Positions 7,688 to 16,867 of a DNA stretch of 64,000 bases are shown one piece after another. The stretch comes from Lachnospiraceae bacterium (GTDB lineage Bacteria; Bacillota; Clostridia; Lachnospirales; Lachnospiraceae). The stretch lies in assembly GCA_910574195.1 (NCBI GenBank), contig CAJTBF010000012.1:1-64000 (forward strand). The letters run 5' to 3'. A program made the position numbers and the translations under genes. The notes beneath the pieces are model-generated. The model did not search any database. It saw nothing but the letters and a program-made list of their open reading frames with translations, and had not been told where the DNA came from. Position 1 is the stretch's first letter. Every line of letters begins with the position of its first letter.

Positions 7688-8992
7688 ATGAAAAAGAAAA
7701 AAGTGTTGAGTATGATTCTGGCAGCAGCAATGGTAATGGGAACAATTGCCGGATGCGGTGGTAAGGAAGAAACAGACACGGCTGCACAACAGGGGACAGA
7801 AGACAGCCAGGACGAAAGCCAGGGAGGAGACAAAGTACAGATCACGTTTTTGAATGGTTTTACCGGCGGAGACGGGGATTACATGCGAAAGATTACAGAT
7901 GGCTTCAATGCTTCCCAAGATCAGTACGAGATTGTGGAGAGTCAGGAAAAAGATCATCTTACAAACTATAAGGCAAACGGAGCGGATATGGTTGTCATTC
8001 AGGGCTCGGAACTGTATACTTATATGGCGGACGGGATGATTCAGGATGTATCCTCTCTCTATGAAACAGCCGGATTGTCACTGGATGATTTTGTGGATGC
8101 GGCACAGGATATTGTAAGTCTGGACGATGGAATCTATGCGTTCCCGCTGGATATCCATCCGTTGACGATGTTCTATAATAAAGAACTGGTGCCGGAAGCG
8201 CCGACCACTTACGAAGAACTGGTAGAGTTGAATACAAAGCTGCAGTCGGAGAATAAGGATGTATATGCGATGGCAGTGCCCGGCGCCGGACTGTCAGAAT
8301 GGTACTATATGATGCTGGCAGCGCAGAATGGAGTAGAATTTGAAGCAGACGGTGCATGTGATTTTGCGACGGATGCATTTGCGGACACGTTGATGAAATG
8401 GCATGACGTGATTTTTGTGGATAAGGTCAGCCCGGCGAATATGGGACTGGACGGAGAATTTACAAGTTTTGCAAAAACAGCGGATGATGTGACGGTACAA
8501 TCCGCAGTTGCACTGACCGGTCCCTGGTATTATACGGCCGCGCTGGAAGTGTACGGAGAGAATCTGGGAATCGCACCGGTTCCGTTGATTGGAACAGAGC
8601 AGACGACTTATGCCGGTTCTCATAATATTGCGGTTTCCGCTACGGTAACCGAGGAAGAGAAACTTGCCGGTATTGCAGAATTCTTCAAATATATGTATAC
8701 ACCGGAAAATCTGGTGAACTGGGCAGATGCAGGACAGACGCCGGTTCATAAGGAAACATTGGAACAGATCAAAGCAGATCCGGAAAAATACCCGCTTCCG
8801 GCAGTCAACGCAGAGCAGGTGGGGAATGCGAAGATTGCACCGCAAGTATATAATGTAAGCGGACAGATGGCATATATCAATGAGACGGTCTTTGGAAAGA
8901 TCGTATCGGAAGAAAATCTGACCAAAGAAGATCTGATGACAGAACTGGAAAAGGCGACCGAGACCGCAAGACAGGTGGCTGATGAAGAATAA
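7688..8992 (+). CDS. sugar ABC transporter substrate-binding lipoprotein
   Basis: 434 residues with a lipoprotein signal: a basic start MKKKKVLS, a hydrophobic core and the lipobox TIAGC, so Cys23 should be lipidated and the protein anchored outside the membrane. An acidic linker follows, then a cluster-B/MalE-type binding fold (ITFLNGFTGGDGDYMRKITDGF, FPLDIHPLTMFYNKELVPEAP). It is the first gene of an operon with two MalFG-type permeases and two glycosidases, so the ligand is probably a plant- or host-glycan oligosaccharide. No ATPase is encoded here; such systems usually share one MsmK/UgpC-type ATPase. Confidence 0.88.
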   Translation: MKKKKVLSMILAAAMVMGTIAGCGGKEETDTAAQQGTEDSQDESQGGDKVQITFLNGFTGGDGDYMRKITDGFNASQDQYEIVESQEKDHLTNYKANGADMVVIQGSELYTYMADGMIQDVSSLYETAGLSLDDFVDAAQDIVSLDDGIYAFPLDIHPLTMFYNKELVPEAPTTYEELVELNTKLQSENKDVYAMAVPGAGLSEWYYMMLAAQNGVEFEADGACDFATDAFADTLMKWHDVIFVDKVSPANMGLDGEFTSFAKTADDVTVQSAVALTGPWYYTAALEVYGENLGIAPVPLIGTEQTTYAGSHNIAVSATVTEEEKLAGIAEFFKYMYTPENLVNWADAGQTPVHKETLEQIKADPEKYPLPAVNAEQVGNAKIAPQVYNVSGQMAYINETVFGKIVSEENLTKEDLMTELEKATETARQVADEE

Positions 8993-9096
8993 AGCGGCTG
9001 TTTTGGGCGCACATATTGCGTGCGATTATGGATTTATACAATACAGAGCGGGATTGGATTCGCTGCTGTAAGGTGATTTTGAATAGGAAAGAAAAT

Positions 9097-9129
9097 CGAA
9101 CCGTCCATGCCGCAGGCTGGGCGGTTCGT
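9097..9129 (+). other. hairpin between binding protein and permease genes
   Basis: GAACCGTCC pairs with GGGCGGTTC across a short loop, with no U-run after it. In the 268-base gap inside an importer operon, such a hairpin usually protects the upstream mRNA so that binding protein is made in excess. The role here is inferred. Confidence 0.4.
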
Positions 9130-9260
9130 GATACCGTAGTATACGGAAGAGCTGCCGGTGGCAGGTTTTCAGTATAAGGGGAAGGTAGAAGCCGGAAGAG
9201 GAAACTGGAGATTTCTTCCGTTTTGTACCTGAAAGGAAGCGAAAGGAATGGATAGGAAAG

Positions 9261-10175
9261 ATGAAGAAAAGGACGGGGAAAGCGATCCTCTTTTTTACAC
9301 CGTTTGTCGTGTGTTTTCTTGTGTTTTGGGTGCTGCCGTTTCTTTACGGGATGTACATGAGTTTCCGAAAGGTTTCACTTACAAAGGGAGATCGCGGATT
9401 TGTGGGACTGGAGAATTACAGGGCATTGTTTGAACAAAGTTCCATGCACGCGCAGGACTTTTTCCTGGGTCTGAAGAACACGCTACTTTTTGTGGCGGTC
9501 AGTGTACCACTTTTGATTGTGATTGCGCTGGTCCTGGCGTTGATTGTGGATGCGCTGCCGGCACGCCTGAAAAGCATCTACCGGACGATCTTTTTTATGT
9601 CTTATGCTATTTCGGTTACAGCAGTATCCTCTGTGTTTCTGTGGTTGTTTAACGGGAACGGGGGCTATATCAATAATCTTCTGGTGCAGGCACATTTCAT
9701 TCAGAAGCCGATTCCCTGGCTGGAGGCGCAGCCTTTTGCATGGATTGTGCTTGTGGCGGCTACGGTATGGTGGACAGTCGGATATAATATGATGTTGTTT
9801 ATCAATGGACTGAATGAGATTGACGGGGCTCTCTATGAGGCGGCTTCCGTAGACGGCGCCGGATTTTTGAAAAAGCTGTGGTATATTACACTGCCGGGGA
9901 TTCGGAATGTAACGGCGTATGTTTCTCTGACTTCCGTCATTGCATCTTTTAATATGTACGGGCAGGCGAACCTGATCACAAGAGGAGGCCCGACACAATC
10001 GACCAAGACATTGATTATGGTGATTCAGGATGTGATTTTGAAGAAAAATAATCTGGGAGTGGGGAATGCAATGGCGCTTGTGATGGGATTCATCGTTATG
10101 GCATTTGCTCTGTGTCAGCAATATCTGACAAGAGAGAAAAAGGAGCTGAAGGAGGTGAGCGGCGATGACAGGTAA
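9261..10175 (+). CDS. carbohydrate ABC transporter permease, MalF type
   Basis: 304 residues with six membrane helices. The cytoplasmic coupling loop EAASVDGAGFLKKLWYITLPG carries the EAA motif that docks to the ATPase. It is one of the two channel subunits of the importer whose binding protein is at 7688. An AGGAAAG site precedes the ATG. Its end overlaps the next permease by 11 bases. Confidence 0.9.
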   Translation: MKKRTGKAILFFTPFVVCFLVFWVLPFLYGMYMSFRKVSLTKGDRGFVGLENYRALFEQSSMHAQDFFLGLKNTLLFVAVSVPLLIVIALVLALIVDALPARLKSIYRTIFFMSYAISVTAVSSVFLWLFNGNGGYINNLLVQAHFIQKPIPWLEAQPFAWIVLVAATVWWTVGYNMMLFINGLNEIDGALYEAASVDGAGFLKKLWYITLPGIRNVTAYVSLTSVIASFNMYGQANLITRGGPTQSTKTLIMVIQDVILKKNNLGVGNAMALVMGFIVMAFALCQQYLTREKKELKEVSGDDR

Positions 10176-10998
10176 GAAGCGTTTGAAAAAAATAATTCTG
10201 GTTCTTCTGGCAACCGGGATCGCGTATCTTTTTCTGGTGCCCCTGCTGTTTATGATTTTTACCAGTTTTAAAACATTGTCGGAGTCCATTGCCTCCTCGG
10301 AATTGCTTCCACGGCTCTGGACGGTAGAAAATTATCTTTCCATTTTGTCCGATACCGTGAATTCGCCCATTCTGCGATGGTTTGCCAATACGGTTATTGT
10401 TACGGCGGCAGGAACGGCTGCTACCGTAGTGGTGGACTGTTTTGCGGCATACGCATTGGCGCGTCTGGATCTTCCGGGGAAGAAGAAAATTCTGGTACTG
10501 ATTGTGTGGGTGATGAGTATTCCGGGGATTGTAACCTTGTTTCCGGCGTTCTATCTTTTCCGTCAGTTTTCTCTGATTGATACATTTGCACCTCTGATTC
10601 TTCCTTATACGGCGAATGTAACCGGAGTATACCTGATTTATAATTTTCTGGTAGATTTTCCCACCAGTCTGGAAGAAGCGGCGAAGGTGGACGGAGCAGG
10701 GGTCTTCCGGATTTTTACGGTGATTGTACTGCCCTGTATTCGTCCCATTATATTGACATTGGCCTTTGTGACGTTTCTGGGGATTTATAACGATTATCTG
10801 TGGCCGTCTCTGGTTGTGACTTCGAATGAAATGAAGACGGTGACCGTAGGGATTGCATCTCTGGTACTGGGAGCAAATTTTGTGAATCCGGGACTGATGA
10901 TGGCCGCCACGGTGTTTGCCGTGGTACCTGCGCTGCTTTTGTTTATGTTTTTGAATAAATACATTGTCAGAGGAGAAACAAATGTGGGAATCAAGTAG
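10165..10998 (+). CDS. carbohydrate ABC transporter permease, MalG type
   Basis: 277 residues with six membrane helices and the EAA loop EEAAKVDGAGVFRIFTVIVLP. It partners the preceding MalF-type subunit in the inner membrane channel. Translation is coupled at both ends: it overlaps the upstream gene by 11 bases and the downstream glycosidase by 17. Confidence 0.9.
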   Translation: MTGKKRLKKIILVLLATGIAYLFLVPLLFMIFTSFKTLSESIASSELLPRLWTVENYLSILSDTVNSPILRWFANTVIVTAAGTAATVVVDCFAAYALARLDLPGKKKILVLIVWVMSIPGIVTLFPAFYLFRQFSLIDTFAPLILPYTANVTGVYLIYNFLVDFPTSLEEAAKVDGAGVFRIFTVIVLPCIRPIILTLAFVTFLGIYNDYLWPSLVVTSNEMKTVTVGIASLVLGANFVNPGLMMAATVFAVVPALLLFMFLNKYIVRGETNVGIK

Positions 10999-12133
10999 AG
11001 AAAATCGGATGGAGATAAAAATGCAGGAAGCGTATAAAGAGAAGCAGGCGGAAGCGGCAATACAGGAAGCGCATAAAGAGAATCGGTCGGAAGCAGCGAT
11101 ACACGAAACATATAAAAAGAACCGGGCAGCGGAACAAGATCTGGCGCTGACACCTGTATATCAGGAGATAGAAACGAGAAAGCTGGAGGAGTTGTATCTG
11201 CGGGACCCGTTCCTGTTTCCGGATCGGGAAAGAGGATGGTATTTTTTGTATGGAACCAATATGGATACCTGTGACGGTGCGGCGAATTTGGATCCCTTTT
11301 TTGAAACCTGGATCAGCCGGGATCTGCAGACATTTCAGGGGCCTTATCTGGTATTTCGGCCGGAAAAAGGGTTCTGGGGTGTGAAACATTACTGGGCGCC
11401 GGAAGTACATGCTTACCGGGGCGCATACTATATGTTTGCAACATTTAAAGGCGGAATCGGGGAAGACCGGGGGACCGCTGTGCTGAAGGCCGAGCGCCCG
11501 GAGGGACCATTTCGGGAGCATAGTAAGGGACACGTTACGCTGAAGGGGCATGAATGTCTGGACGGGACTTTCTATGTGGATTCCGACGGAAAACCGTGGG
11601 TGGTGTTTTGCCACGAGTGGACGGAACTTTTTTATGGAAAAATCAAAGCGCTGCCCCTGAAAGAAGATCTGACAGGAGTATTGGATGTGGACCCCATTGT
11701 CATTGTGGATACAGAAACAGATTGTTTGCCGTGGATTCGTTTGATGCATGATCCGCGGGTACGAAAAAAAGGATATCTGACGGATGCCCCCTATTTTCAT
11801 CGCTTGTCCGGCGGAGCGCTTCTGATGATGTGGAGCAGCTATACCTTGGATGCGGCTCCGGATTCTTCAGGAGAGGATGACGGAGGATATGTAATTGCGG
11901 GATGTATCAGCAGAAGCGGAAAAATGGAAGGGCCCTGGGAGCATATTCCGGAATTGTTGTTAGACCACAATGCGGGACATTCCGCGCTGTTTTACGATCT
12001 GGAAGGAAATCTGAAGTTGATTTCCCACTGTAATGATACAAAGCATGGACAGGAAAGTCCAATCATTCTGGACGTCCGGGAAAAGCAGGACGGAATTCAA
12101 ATTATATGGAGGCAAGGGGAACATGAAAAGTAG
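10982..12133 (+). CDS. glycoside hydrolase family 43 protein with N-terminal repeats
   Basis: 383 residues from the ATG at 10982, chosen because AGGAG lies six bases upstream. The five-bladed GH43 domain shows the expected acids: Asp in YLRDPFLF (base), Asp in HECLDGTFYV (pKa modulator) and Glu in VVFCHEWTELF (acid). No signal peptide is seen, so it should act on imported oligosaccharides. GH43 enzymes release arabinose, xylose or galactose. Between the start and the domain are three 13-residue helical repeats (EAYKEKQAEAAI type), which are unusual for the family. Confidence 0.85.
   Translation: MWESSRENRMEIKMQEAYKEKQAEAAIQEAHKENRSEAAIHETYKKNRAAEQDLALTPVYQEIETRKLEELYLRDPFLFPDRERGWYFLYGTNMDTCDGAANLDPFFETWISRDLQTFQGPYLVFRPEKGFWGVKHYWAPEVHAYRGAYYMFATFKGGIGEDRGTAVLKAERPEGPFREHSKGHVTLKGHECLDGTFYVDSDGKPWVVFCHEWTELFYGKIKALPLKEDLTGVLDVDPIVIVDTETDCLPWIRLMHDPRVRKKGYLTDAPYFHRLSGGALLMMWSSYTLDAAPDSSGEDDGGYVIAGCISRSGKMEGPWEHIPELLLDHNAGHSALFYDLEGNLKLISHCNDTKHGQESPIILDVREKQDGIQIIWRQGEHEK
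11024..11140 (+). repeat. three 39-base tandem repeats inside the GH43 gene
   Basis: Units at 11024-11062, 11063-11101 and 11102-11140 each encode a 13-residue repeat. The first two match at most positions; the third is more diverged and merges into unique sequence. Confidence 0.75.
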
Positions 12134-13970
12134 GACGGAGTATCCGAGGCCGCAGTTTGTCAGGAAGGACTGGCTGTGCTTGAATGGTACGTGGGATTTT
12201 CGGTTTGAGGATCAATCGGACTGGCAGGATATTCAGGTACCGTTTGTATTTCAGAGTGAAAAGAGTGGGATTGGCACCAATCGGATGTGTGATAATGTGG
12301 TTTACAAAAGAAATGTGCAGATACCAAAAGAATGGAAAGGGAAAAGGATCCGGCTTCATTTTGGCGCGGTGGATTATCAATGCCGTGTGTATATAAACGG
12401 AAAGATGGCGGGCCGCCACACGGGAGGGAATATTGGATTTTCCTTTGATATTACGGAATTATTGAACTGGGAAGAGGAAGAATTGGTGGTGGAGGTCCAT
12501 GATCCCTGCACAGACGAAACCATTCCCAGAGGAAAACAGTATTGGATGGAGCAGCCCGATTCTATCTGGTACACACGGTCCACAGGAATCTGGCAGCCGG
12601 TATGGCTGGAGCCGCTTTCGGAAATTTTTATCCGGGATGTAAAGTTTACTCCGGATATTGACAGAGGGACGGTACAGGTAGATTATCGGTTGTCAGGGCT
12701 TGATCGAACGGACAGGGAGACGACATTGCGGATTGCAGTTTCCATGAAGGGAGAGCAGGCGGCGAATGTGACGGTGTGGCAGGTAAAAAAAGAAGGAAGC
12801 CTCACATTGAGTCTGTATGAAAACCGGATTTTCCGAACGGCAAATCATAACGGCGGCTGGTGCTGGAGCCCGGAATCCCCGAATCTGTTTGATGTTTCTT
12901 TCGTATTGGAAAAAGAGGGAGAGATTTTGGATCTGGTAAACACCTACTTTGGAATGCGCAAAGTGGAAACCAGAAACGGAATGCTTTATCTGAATAACAG
13001 GCCTTATATTCCCAAGCTTGTCCTGGATCAGGGGTATTGGGAAGGGGGATTGATGACCGCAGAGAGGGATGAAGATTTTAAGCAGGATATTTTACTTGCA
13101 AAGGAAATGGGCTTTAACGGATGCAGGAAACATCAGAAAAGTGAGGATCCCCGCTTTTTATATTGGGCGGATGTGCTGGGTTATCTGGTGTGGGGAGAGA
13201 TCGGTGCCTGTGCACAGTACAGCCGCTGCTCGGTGAACCGTACGATGCAGGAATGGTCCGAGGCGGTGGATCGGGACTACAATCATCCCTGTATTATGGC
13301 CTGGGTGGTATTGAATGAAAGCTGGGGTGTGCCCTTTATCCGTACAGACAAGAGCCAGCAGGCGCATTCTCTGGCGCTGTATTATCATGTGAAATCTCTG
13401 GATTCCACCAGGCTGGTGATCGGGAATGACGGCTGGGAAATGACGAAGACAGACATTTGTGCCATTCACAATTATAATCACGGAGAAGCAGGAGAAACGG
13501 AAAAGCAGGAACGTTTTCGGGAAAGCCTGGTAACACTGGAAAGCATTCTATATGCCATGCCGGCCGGAAGACAGGTTTATGCAGAAGGTTTTTCCTATGG
13601 CGGAGAGCCGGTCATGCTGACAGAATTTGGTGGGATCGCCTTTGGGAAAGAGACAAAGATGCGGAAGAAGGCAGAGAAGAAGATAGAAAAGGAATGGGGT
13701 TATACCAATGTGAAAACAGGGGAAGAATTTCTGAAAGTGTATGCCCGTCTTTTGTCTGTGATTCAGGATTCGGAAGTTCTGTCCGGTTACTGTTATACAC
13801 AGCTTACGGATGTGGAACAGGAGGTGAACGGACTTCTTACCACGGACCGCACTCCAAAGGTAGATGTGGAGAAGATTCGGGAGATCAATGAGAAAATAGA
13901 GAAGTATCTGCTGGGAAAAAATGTGCGGAACTTCCCATGCCAGAGTATCCATAAAACAGAAAATGTGTAA
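12123..13970 (+). CDS. glycoside hydrolase family 2 protein
   Basis: 615 residues from the ATG at 12123, which overlaps the GH43 stop by 11 bases. The order is a jelly-roll sugar-binding domain (YPRPQFVRKDWLCLNGTWDF), an immunoglobulin-like domain, then the TIM barrel. The acid/base is Glu399 in VVLNESWG and the nucleophile Glu501 in LTEFGGIAFG. No signal peptide is seen, so it is cytoplasmic. GH2 covers beta-galactosidase, beta-glucuronidase, beta-mannosidase and arabinopyranosidase; the exact sugar is not readable. A link with the downstream mannonate pathway would favour a uronic acid, as inference. Confidence 0.88.
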   Translation: MKSRTEYPRPQFVRKDWLCLNGTWDFRFEDQSDWQDIQVPFVFQSEKSGIGTNRMCDNVVYKRNVQIPKEWKGKRIRLHFGAVDYQCRVYINGKMAGRHTGGNIGFSFDITELLNWEEEELVVEVHDPCTDETIPRGKQYWMEQPDSIWYTRSTGIWQPVWLEPLSEIFIRDVKFTPDIDRGTVQVDYRLSGLDRTDRETTLRIAVSMKGEQAANVTVWQVKKEGSLTLSLYENRIFRTANHNGGWCWSPESPNLFDVSFVLEKEGEILDLVNTYFGMRKVETRNGMLYLNNRPYIPKLVLDQGYWEGGLMTAERDEDFKQDILLAKEMGFNGCRKHQKSEDPRFLYWADVLGYLVWGEIGACAQYSRCSVNRTMQEWSEAVDRDYNHPCIMAWVVLNESWGVPFIRTDKSQQAHSLALYYHVKSLDSTRLVIGNDGWEMTKTDICAIHNYNHGEAGETEKQERFRESLVTLESILYAMPAGRQVYAEGFSYGGEPVMLTEFGGIAFGKETKMRKKAEKKIEKEWGYTNVKTGEEFLKVYARLLSVIQDSEVLSGYCYTQLTDVEQEVNGLLTTDRTPKVDVEKIREINEKIEKYLLGKNVRNFPCQSIHKTENV

Positions 13971-13977
13971 ATGTACC

Positions 13978-14028
13978 AAAAACAGAATGGATTTTTTGTG
14001 ATATATTCCGAATCCATTCTGTTTTTTC
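13978..14028 (+). terminator. intrinsic terminator of the importer-glycosidase operon
   Basis: AAACAGAATGGATT pairs with AATCCATTCTGTTT and is followed by a U-run. It lies directly after the GH2 stop codon. Confidence 0.85.
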
Positions 14029-14037
14029 TTCTTTGTA

Positions 14038-14065
14038 TTGACTTTTTTTCAAAATGGAATAAAAT
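14038..14065 (+). promoter_or_regulatory. promoter of the dehydratase operon
   Basis: TTGACT (14038-14043), a 16-base spacer and TAAAAT (14060-14065). The spacer includes an ATGGAATAAA box like those in the importer promoter. Confidence 0.6.
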
Positions 14066-14076
14066 GAAATAGAAAG

Positions 14077-14088
14077 ATGTCAGACAAG
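14077..14088 (+). promoter_or_regulatory. GntR-type operator 1 (ATGT-CAG-ACAA)
   Basis: ATGTCAGACAAG starts 12 bases after the -10 box, where a bound repressor would block initiation. It matches the TTGT-N3-ACAA sites before the gntR gene and the lactonase gene. Confidence 0.5.
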
Positions 14089-14119
14089 TGATGAGTTTGG
14101 CTTCTTTTTTAAAACTGTG

Positions 14120-14135
14120 ACTTGTTAGACAACGT
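14120..14135 (+). promoter_or_regulatory. GntR-type operator 2 (TTGT-TAG-ACAA)
   Basis: ACTTGTTAGACAACGT is a near-perfect inverted repeat. It is a second site 43 bases after operator 1, within the leader of the dehydratase operon. Confidence 0.6.
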
Positions 14136-14301
14136 ACAAGAGTAGGGTTGACAACTTACAAGAACGTAACAAAATCACGAAATTTGGCATTCCTGAAATT
14201 TATGTGGCTTGGGACAAAAAAGAACGGAGAAACGCGTTTGAGAATTTTGGGAATGTCAAAAATCTGCATTCCAGAATGCAGAAAGCAGAAAAGGAGGTAA
14301 C

Positions 14302-15549
14302 ATGTCCGTTAAAATAGAAAAAATACGGGTGATTTGTACTGCACCGGAGGGGATCAACCTTGTGGTGGTCAAGGTGGAGACCAATCAGCCGGGACTGTAT
14401 GGGCTGGGATGTGCGACATTTGCATACCGGCACATGGCAGTGAAACATGTGGTGGAAGAATATCTGAATCCGTTACTTGTCGGCAGAGATGCAGAAGAGA
14501 TAGAAGAACTCTGGCAGTTGATGCATCAGAATGCATACTGGAGGAACGGGCCGATTGAAAACAATGCGATTTCAGGCGTGGATATGGCATTGTGGGATAT
14601 CAAGGGAAAGATGGCGGGCATGCCCCTGTATCAGTTGTTTGGTGGAAAATGCCGCGCAGGAATTCCGGTGTATCGGCATGCGGATGGCAGAGATCTTGCA
14701 GAATTATGTGAAAATATCCAACGATTTCAGGAAATGGGAATTCGAAATATCCGCTGCCAGTGCGGCGGATACGGCGGGGAAAGTTACGGCACACTGCCCC
14801 AGGGAACTCCGCGGGGTGCAAATCCGGGGGTATATCTGGATTCCCGAAAATATATCCGGGATACGGTGAAATTGTTCGAGGGGATCCGGAATAAGATCGG
14901 ACATGAAATGAATCTGGTGCATGATGTGCATGAAAGAATTGCACCGGCAGAGGTCATCCGGCTGGCAAAAGAACTGGAACCTTTTGATTTATTCTTTCTG
15001 GAGGATCCGGTTAATATTGAACAGACAGAGTGGCTGCGCCGGTTAAGACAGCAGAGCAGTATTCCTATTGCAGAAGGAGAACTATTTAATAATCCGAAAG
15101 AATGGAAATCTTTGATTGCAGAACAGTTGATTGATTATATCCGGGTACATATCAGTCAAATCGGCGGGATTACACCGGCCAGAAAGCTGGCTATTTTTGC
15201 GGAGCAGTTTGGTGTGAAGACGGCATGGCACGGACCGGGCGATATGTCTCCGCTGGCTCATGCGGCAAATATTCATATTGATCTGGCGGCGCCCAACTTT
15301 GGAGTACAGGAATGGTCCGGAATTGAGCCGCCCAATGTGGTCATTCAGGATCTGAAAGGCCCTCATGGCGCATTATTAGAAGTATTTCCAGGGCTACCGG
15401 AATTTGAAGACGGATATGTCTATGCGAATGAAAAACCAGGCCTGGGAGTGGAACTGGATGAGAAGGAAGCGGCGAAGTACCCCTGTGAGAATACGGTAAC
15501 CGTATGGACGCAGACGCGCAGGATGGACGGTGCGCTGCAGACACCGTAA
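14302..15549 (+). CDS. mannonate dehydratase-like protein of the enolase superfamily (ManD/RspA family)
   Basis: 415 residues. The N-terminal capping domain (GLYGLGCATFAYRHMAVKHV) is followed by the TIM barrel. The metal ligands fit the ManD pattern: Asp in LVHDVHERI, Glu in FFLEDPVN and Glu in PIAEGELF. The barrel ends in TAWHGPGDMSPLAHAA and the C-terminal NFGVQEWSGIE, both typical. The family dehydrates D-mannonate, and sometimes D-gluconate, to 2-keto-3-deoxygluconate; some members are poor catalysts. The next two genes are oxidoreductases, as in E. coli rspAB-like loci. Confidence 0.82.
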   Translation: MSVKIEKIRVICTAPEGINLVVVKVETNQPGLYGLGCATFAYRHMAVKHVVEEYLNPLLVGRDAEEIEELWQLMHQNAYWRNGPIENNAISGVDMALWDIKGKMAGMPLYQLFGGKCRAGIPVYRHADGRDLAELCENIQRFQEMGIRNIRCQCGGYGGESYGTLPQGTPRGANPGVYLDSRKYIRDTVKLFEGIRNKIGHEMNLVHDVHERIAPAEVIRLAKELEPFDLFFLEDPVNIEQTEWLRRLRQQSSIPIAEGELFNNPKEWKSLIAEQLIDYIRVHISQIGGITPARKLAIFAEQFGVKTAWHGPGDMSPLAHAANIHIDLAAPNFGVQEWSGIEPPNVVIQDLKGPHGALLEVFPGLPEFEDGYVYANEKPGLGVELDEKEAAKYPCENTVTVWTQTRRMDGALQTP

Positions 15550-15670
15550 GAGGAACAGAATGTAGCAGACACTGCTGGGTGAACAGAGTGCTGCAGATGC
15601 CGCAGAGATCGTAGTTTGGCCTGCAGTTGCAAGTAGGCGGTCAATCGTGCGAAGCGGCTACGAAACGAAG

Positions 15671-15735
15671 TTGACATTTCTGTTATTTAGGAGCCTAATA
15701 GAAGGATCCTGCCTGAAGCAGCCAGGTTTTTTCTC
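15671..15735 (+). terminator. weak terminator-like hairpin in the gap before the alcohol dehydrogenase gene
   Basis: CCTGCCTGAAGCAGCCAGG (15708-15726) forms a short imperfect stem followed by six U. A TTGACA at 15671 has a TAATAG 19 bases on, a weak promoter candidate. The hairpin may act as an attenuator between the dehydratase and dehydrogenase genes. Confidence 0.4.
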
Positions 15736-15782
15736 TGGTTTATTAAGTTCAGGCACGTATGGCAGCGGAAAGGAATGAAAAA

Positions 15783-16826
15783 ATGGAAACAGAAACAATG
15801 ATGAAAGAAGTGGTGGTGACAGAACCGCATAAATTCGAAGTAAGGACGGTGCCGGTTCCCGAACTGGCCAATGAAAAAGAAGTTCTGATTCAGATGAAGT
15901 CTGCCGGTGTGTGCGGCAGTGATCATCATATTTATCATGGATTGAATCCATGTTCTACCTATCCCAGAATTCCGGGACATGAGAATGCGGGAATCGTGGT
16001 AAAGGCAGGGCGGGAGGTAACGAATGTGAAGGTGGGAGATCATGTGATTGTGGATCTGATTTCCACCTGCGGCACCTGTTATCAGTGCAGAATCGGAAGG
16101 GAAAATGTGTGTGAACAGGTGAAGGTACGCGGTTCCGGAGCGGACGGCGGATGGCGGGAATATTTTACGGCCCCGTCGTCGGAAGTCTATAAGATCAGCG
16201 ATTCCGTATCCTGGGCGGATGCGGCGTTAGTGGAACCCTATGCAATTGGCGCGCACTCTACGGCGCGGGGGAGAGTGGTGCCGGAAGATGTGGTATTTAT
16301 TCTGGGAGCCGGGACGATCGGTTCGATTATTTTACAGACCTGTAAGGCAAAAGGCTGCAAAATGGTGATTTGCTGTGACGTGGACGACAGTTCCCTGAAG
16401 CGGGCAAAAGAGTACGGCGCGGATGAGGTGATTCATTCGAAAAAAGAAGATGTGGTACGGCGGGTGCAGGAGATCACAGGAGGAAAAGGGGTGACCGTTG
16501 CCTTTGATTCCGCGTGTTTTCCGGGTTCTCTGACGATGTGTATGCAGCCGGGAATTCTCTGTAATGCCGGAAGGATGATACCGCTTGGATTTTCAACCGC
16601 AAAGGAAGAGATCACACAGGCCATGATCAACCAGAGAGAACTGGATGTGATCGGAACCAGAATGTCCTGCTACCAGTTTGAACCGACGATTCAGCGGATG
16701 GAGAACAAAGAATTCCAGACGGAAGGAATTGCAACGACGTTTATCCCGTTTGCGGAGATAGACCGTGTATTTTATCTGATGGATCACCCGGAGCCAGCGT
16801 CGAAGAAAATGGTGATTTTGTTTTAG
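15783..16826 (+). CDS. zinc-dependent sugar alcohol / sugar acid dehydrogenase (medium-chain family, RspB-like)
   Basis: About 347 residues. The catalytic zinc ligands are Cys in AGVCGSDHHIYHG and His-Glu in PGHENAGIV. The structural zinc loop is CGTCYQCRIGRENVC, and the NAD fold has GAGTIGSIILQ. The ATG at 15783 has AAGGA about eight bases upstream; an ATG at 15759 lacks a site. Members oxidise sorbitol, threonine, L-gulonate and similar polyols at a secondary alcohol. Next to a ManD-like gene the likely substrate is a hexonate, as with E. coli RspB; this is inference. Confidence 0.82.
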   Translation: METETMMKEVVVTEPHKFEVRTVPVPELANEKEVLIQMKSAGVCGSDHHIYHGLNPCSTYPRIPGHENAGIVVKAGREVTNVKVGDHVIVDLISTCGTCYQCRIGRENVCEQVKVRGSGADGGWREYFTAPSSEVYKISDSVSWADAALVEPYAIGAHSTARGRVVPEDVVFILGAGTIGSIILQTCKAKGCKMVICCDVDDSSLKRAKEYGADEVIHSKKEDVVRRVQEITGGKGVTVAFDSACFPGSLTMCMQPGILCNAGRMIPLGFSTAKEEITQAMINQRELDVIGTRMSCYQFEPTIQRMENKEFQTEGIATTFIPFAEIDRVFYLMDHPEPASKKMVILF

Positions 16827-16867
16827 TGAATGGAAAGGTTGTTTTAGAGAACGGAGAGGAAAAGAAG

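Noticed and set aside
7379-7957. Long minus-strand frame rich in Phe, Leu and Ser
   Set aside because: It results from the adenine-rich regulatory gap and overlaps the binding-protein gene; it has no ribosome site.
16826-16867. GTG start at 16826 for the SDR gene
   Set aside because: It sits on the stop codon of the previous gene without a ribosome site. The ATG at 16868 has a purine-rich site and gives the family's usual N-terminus.
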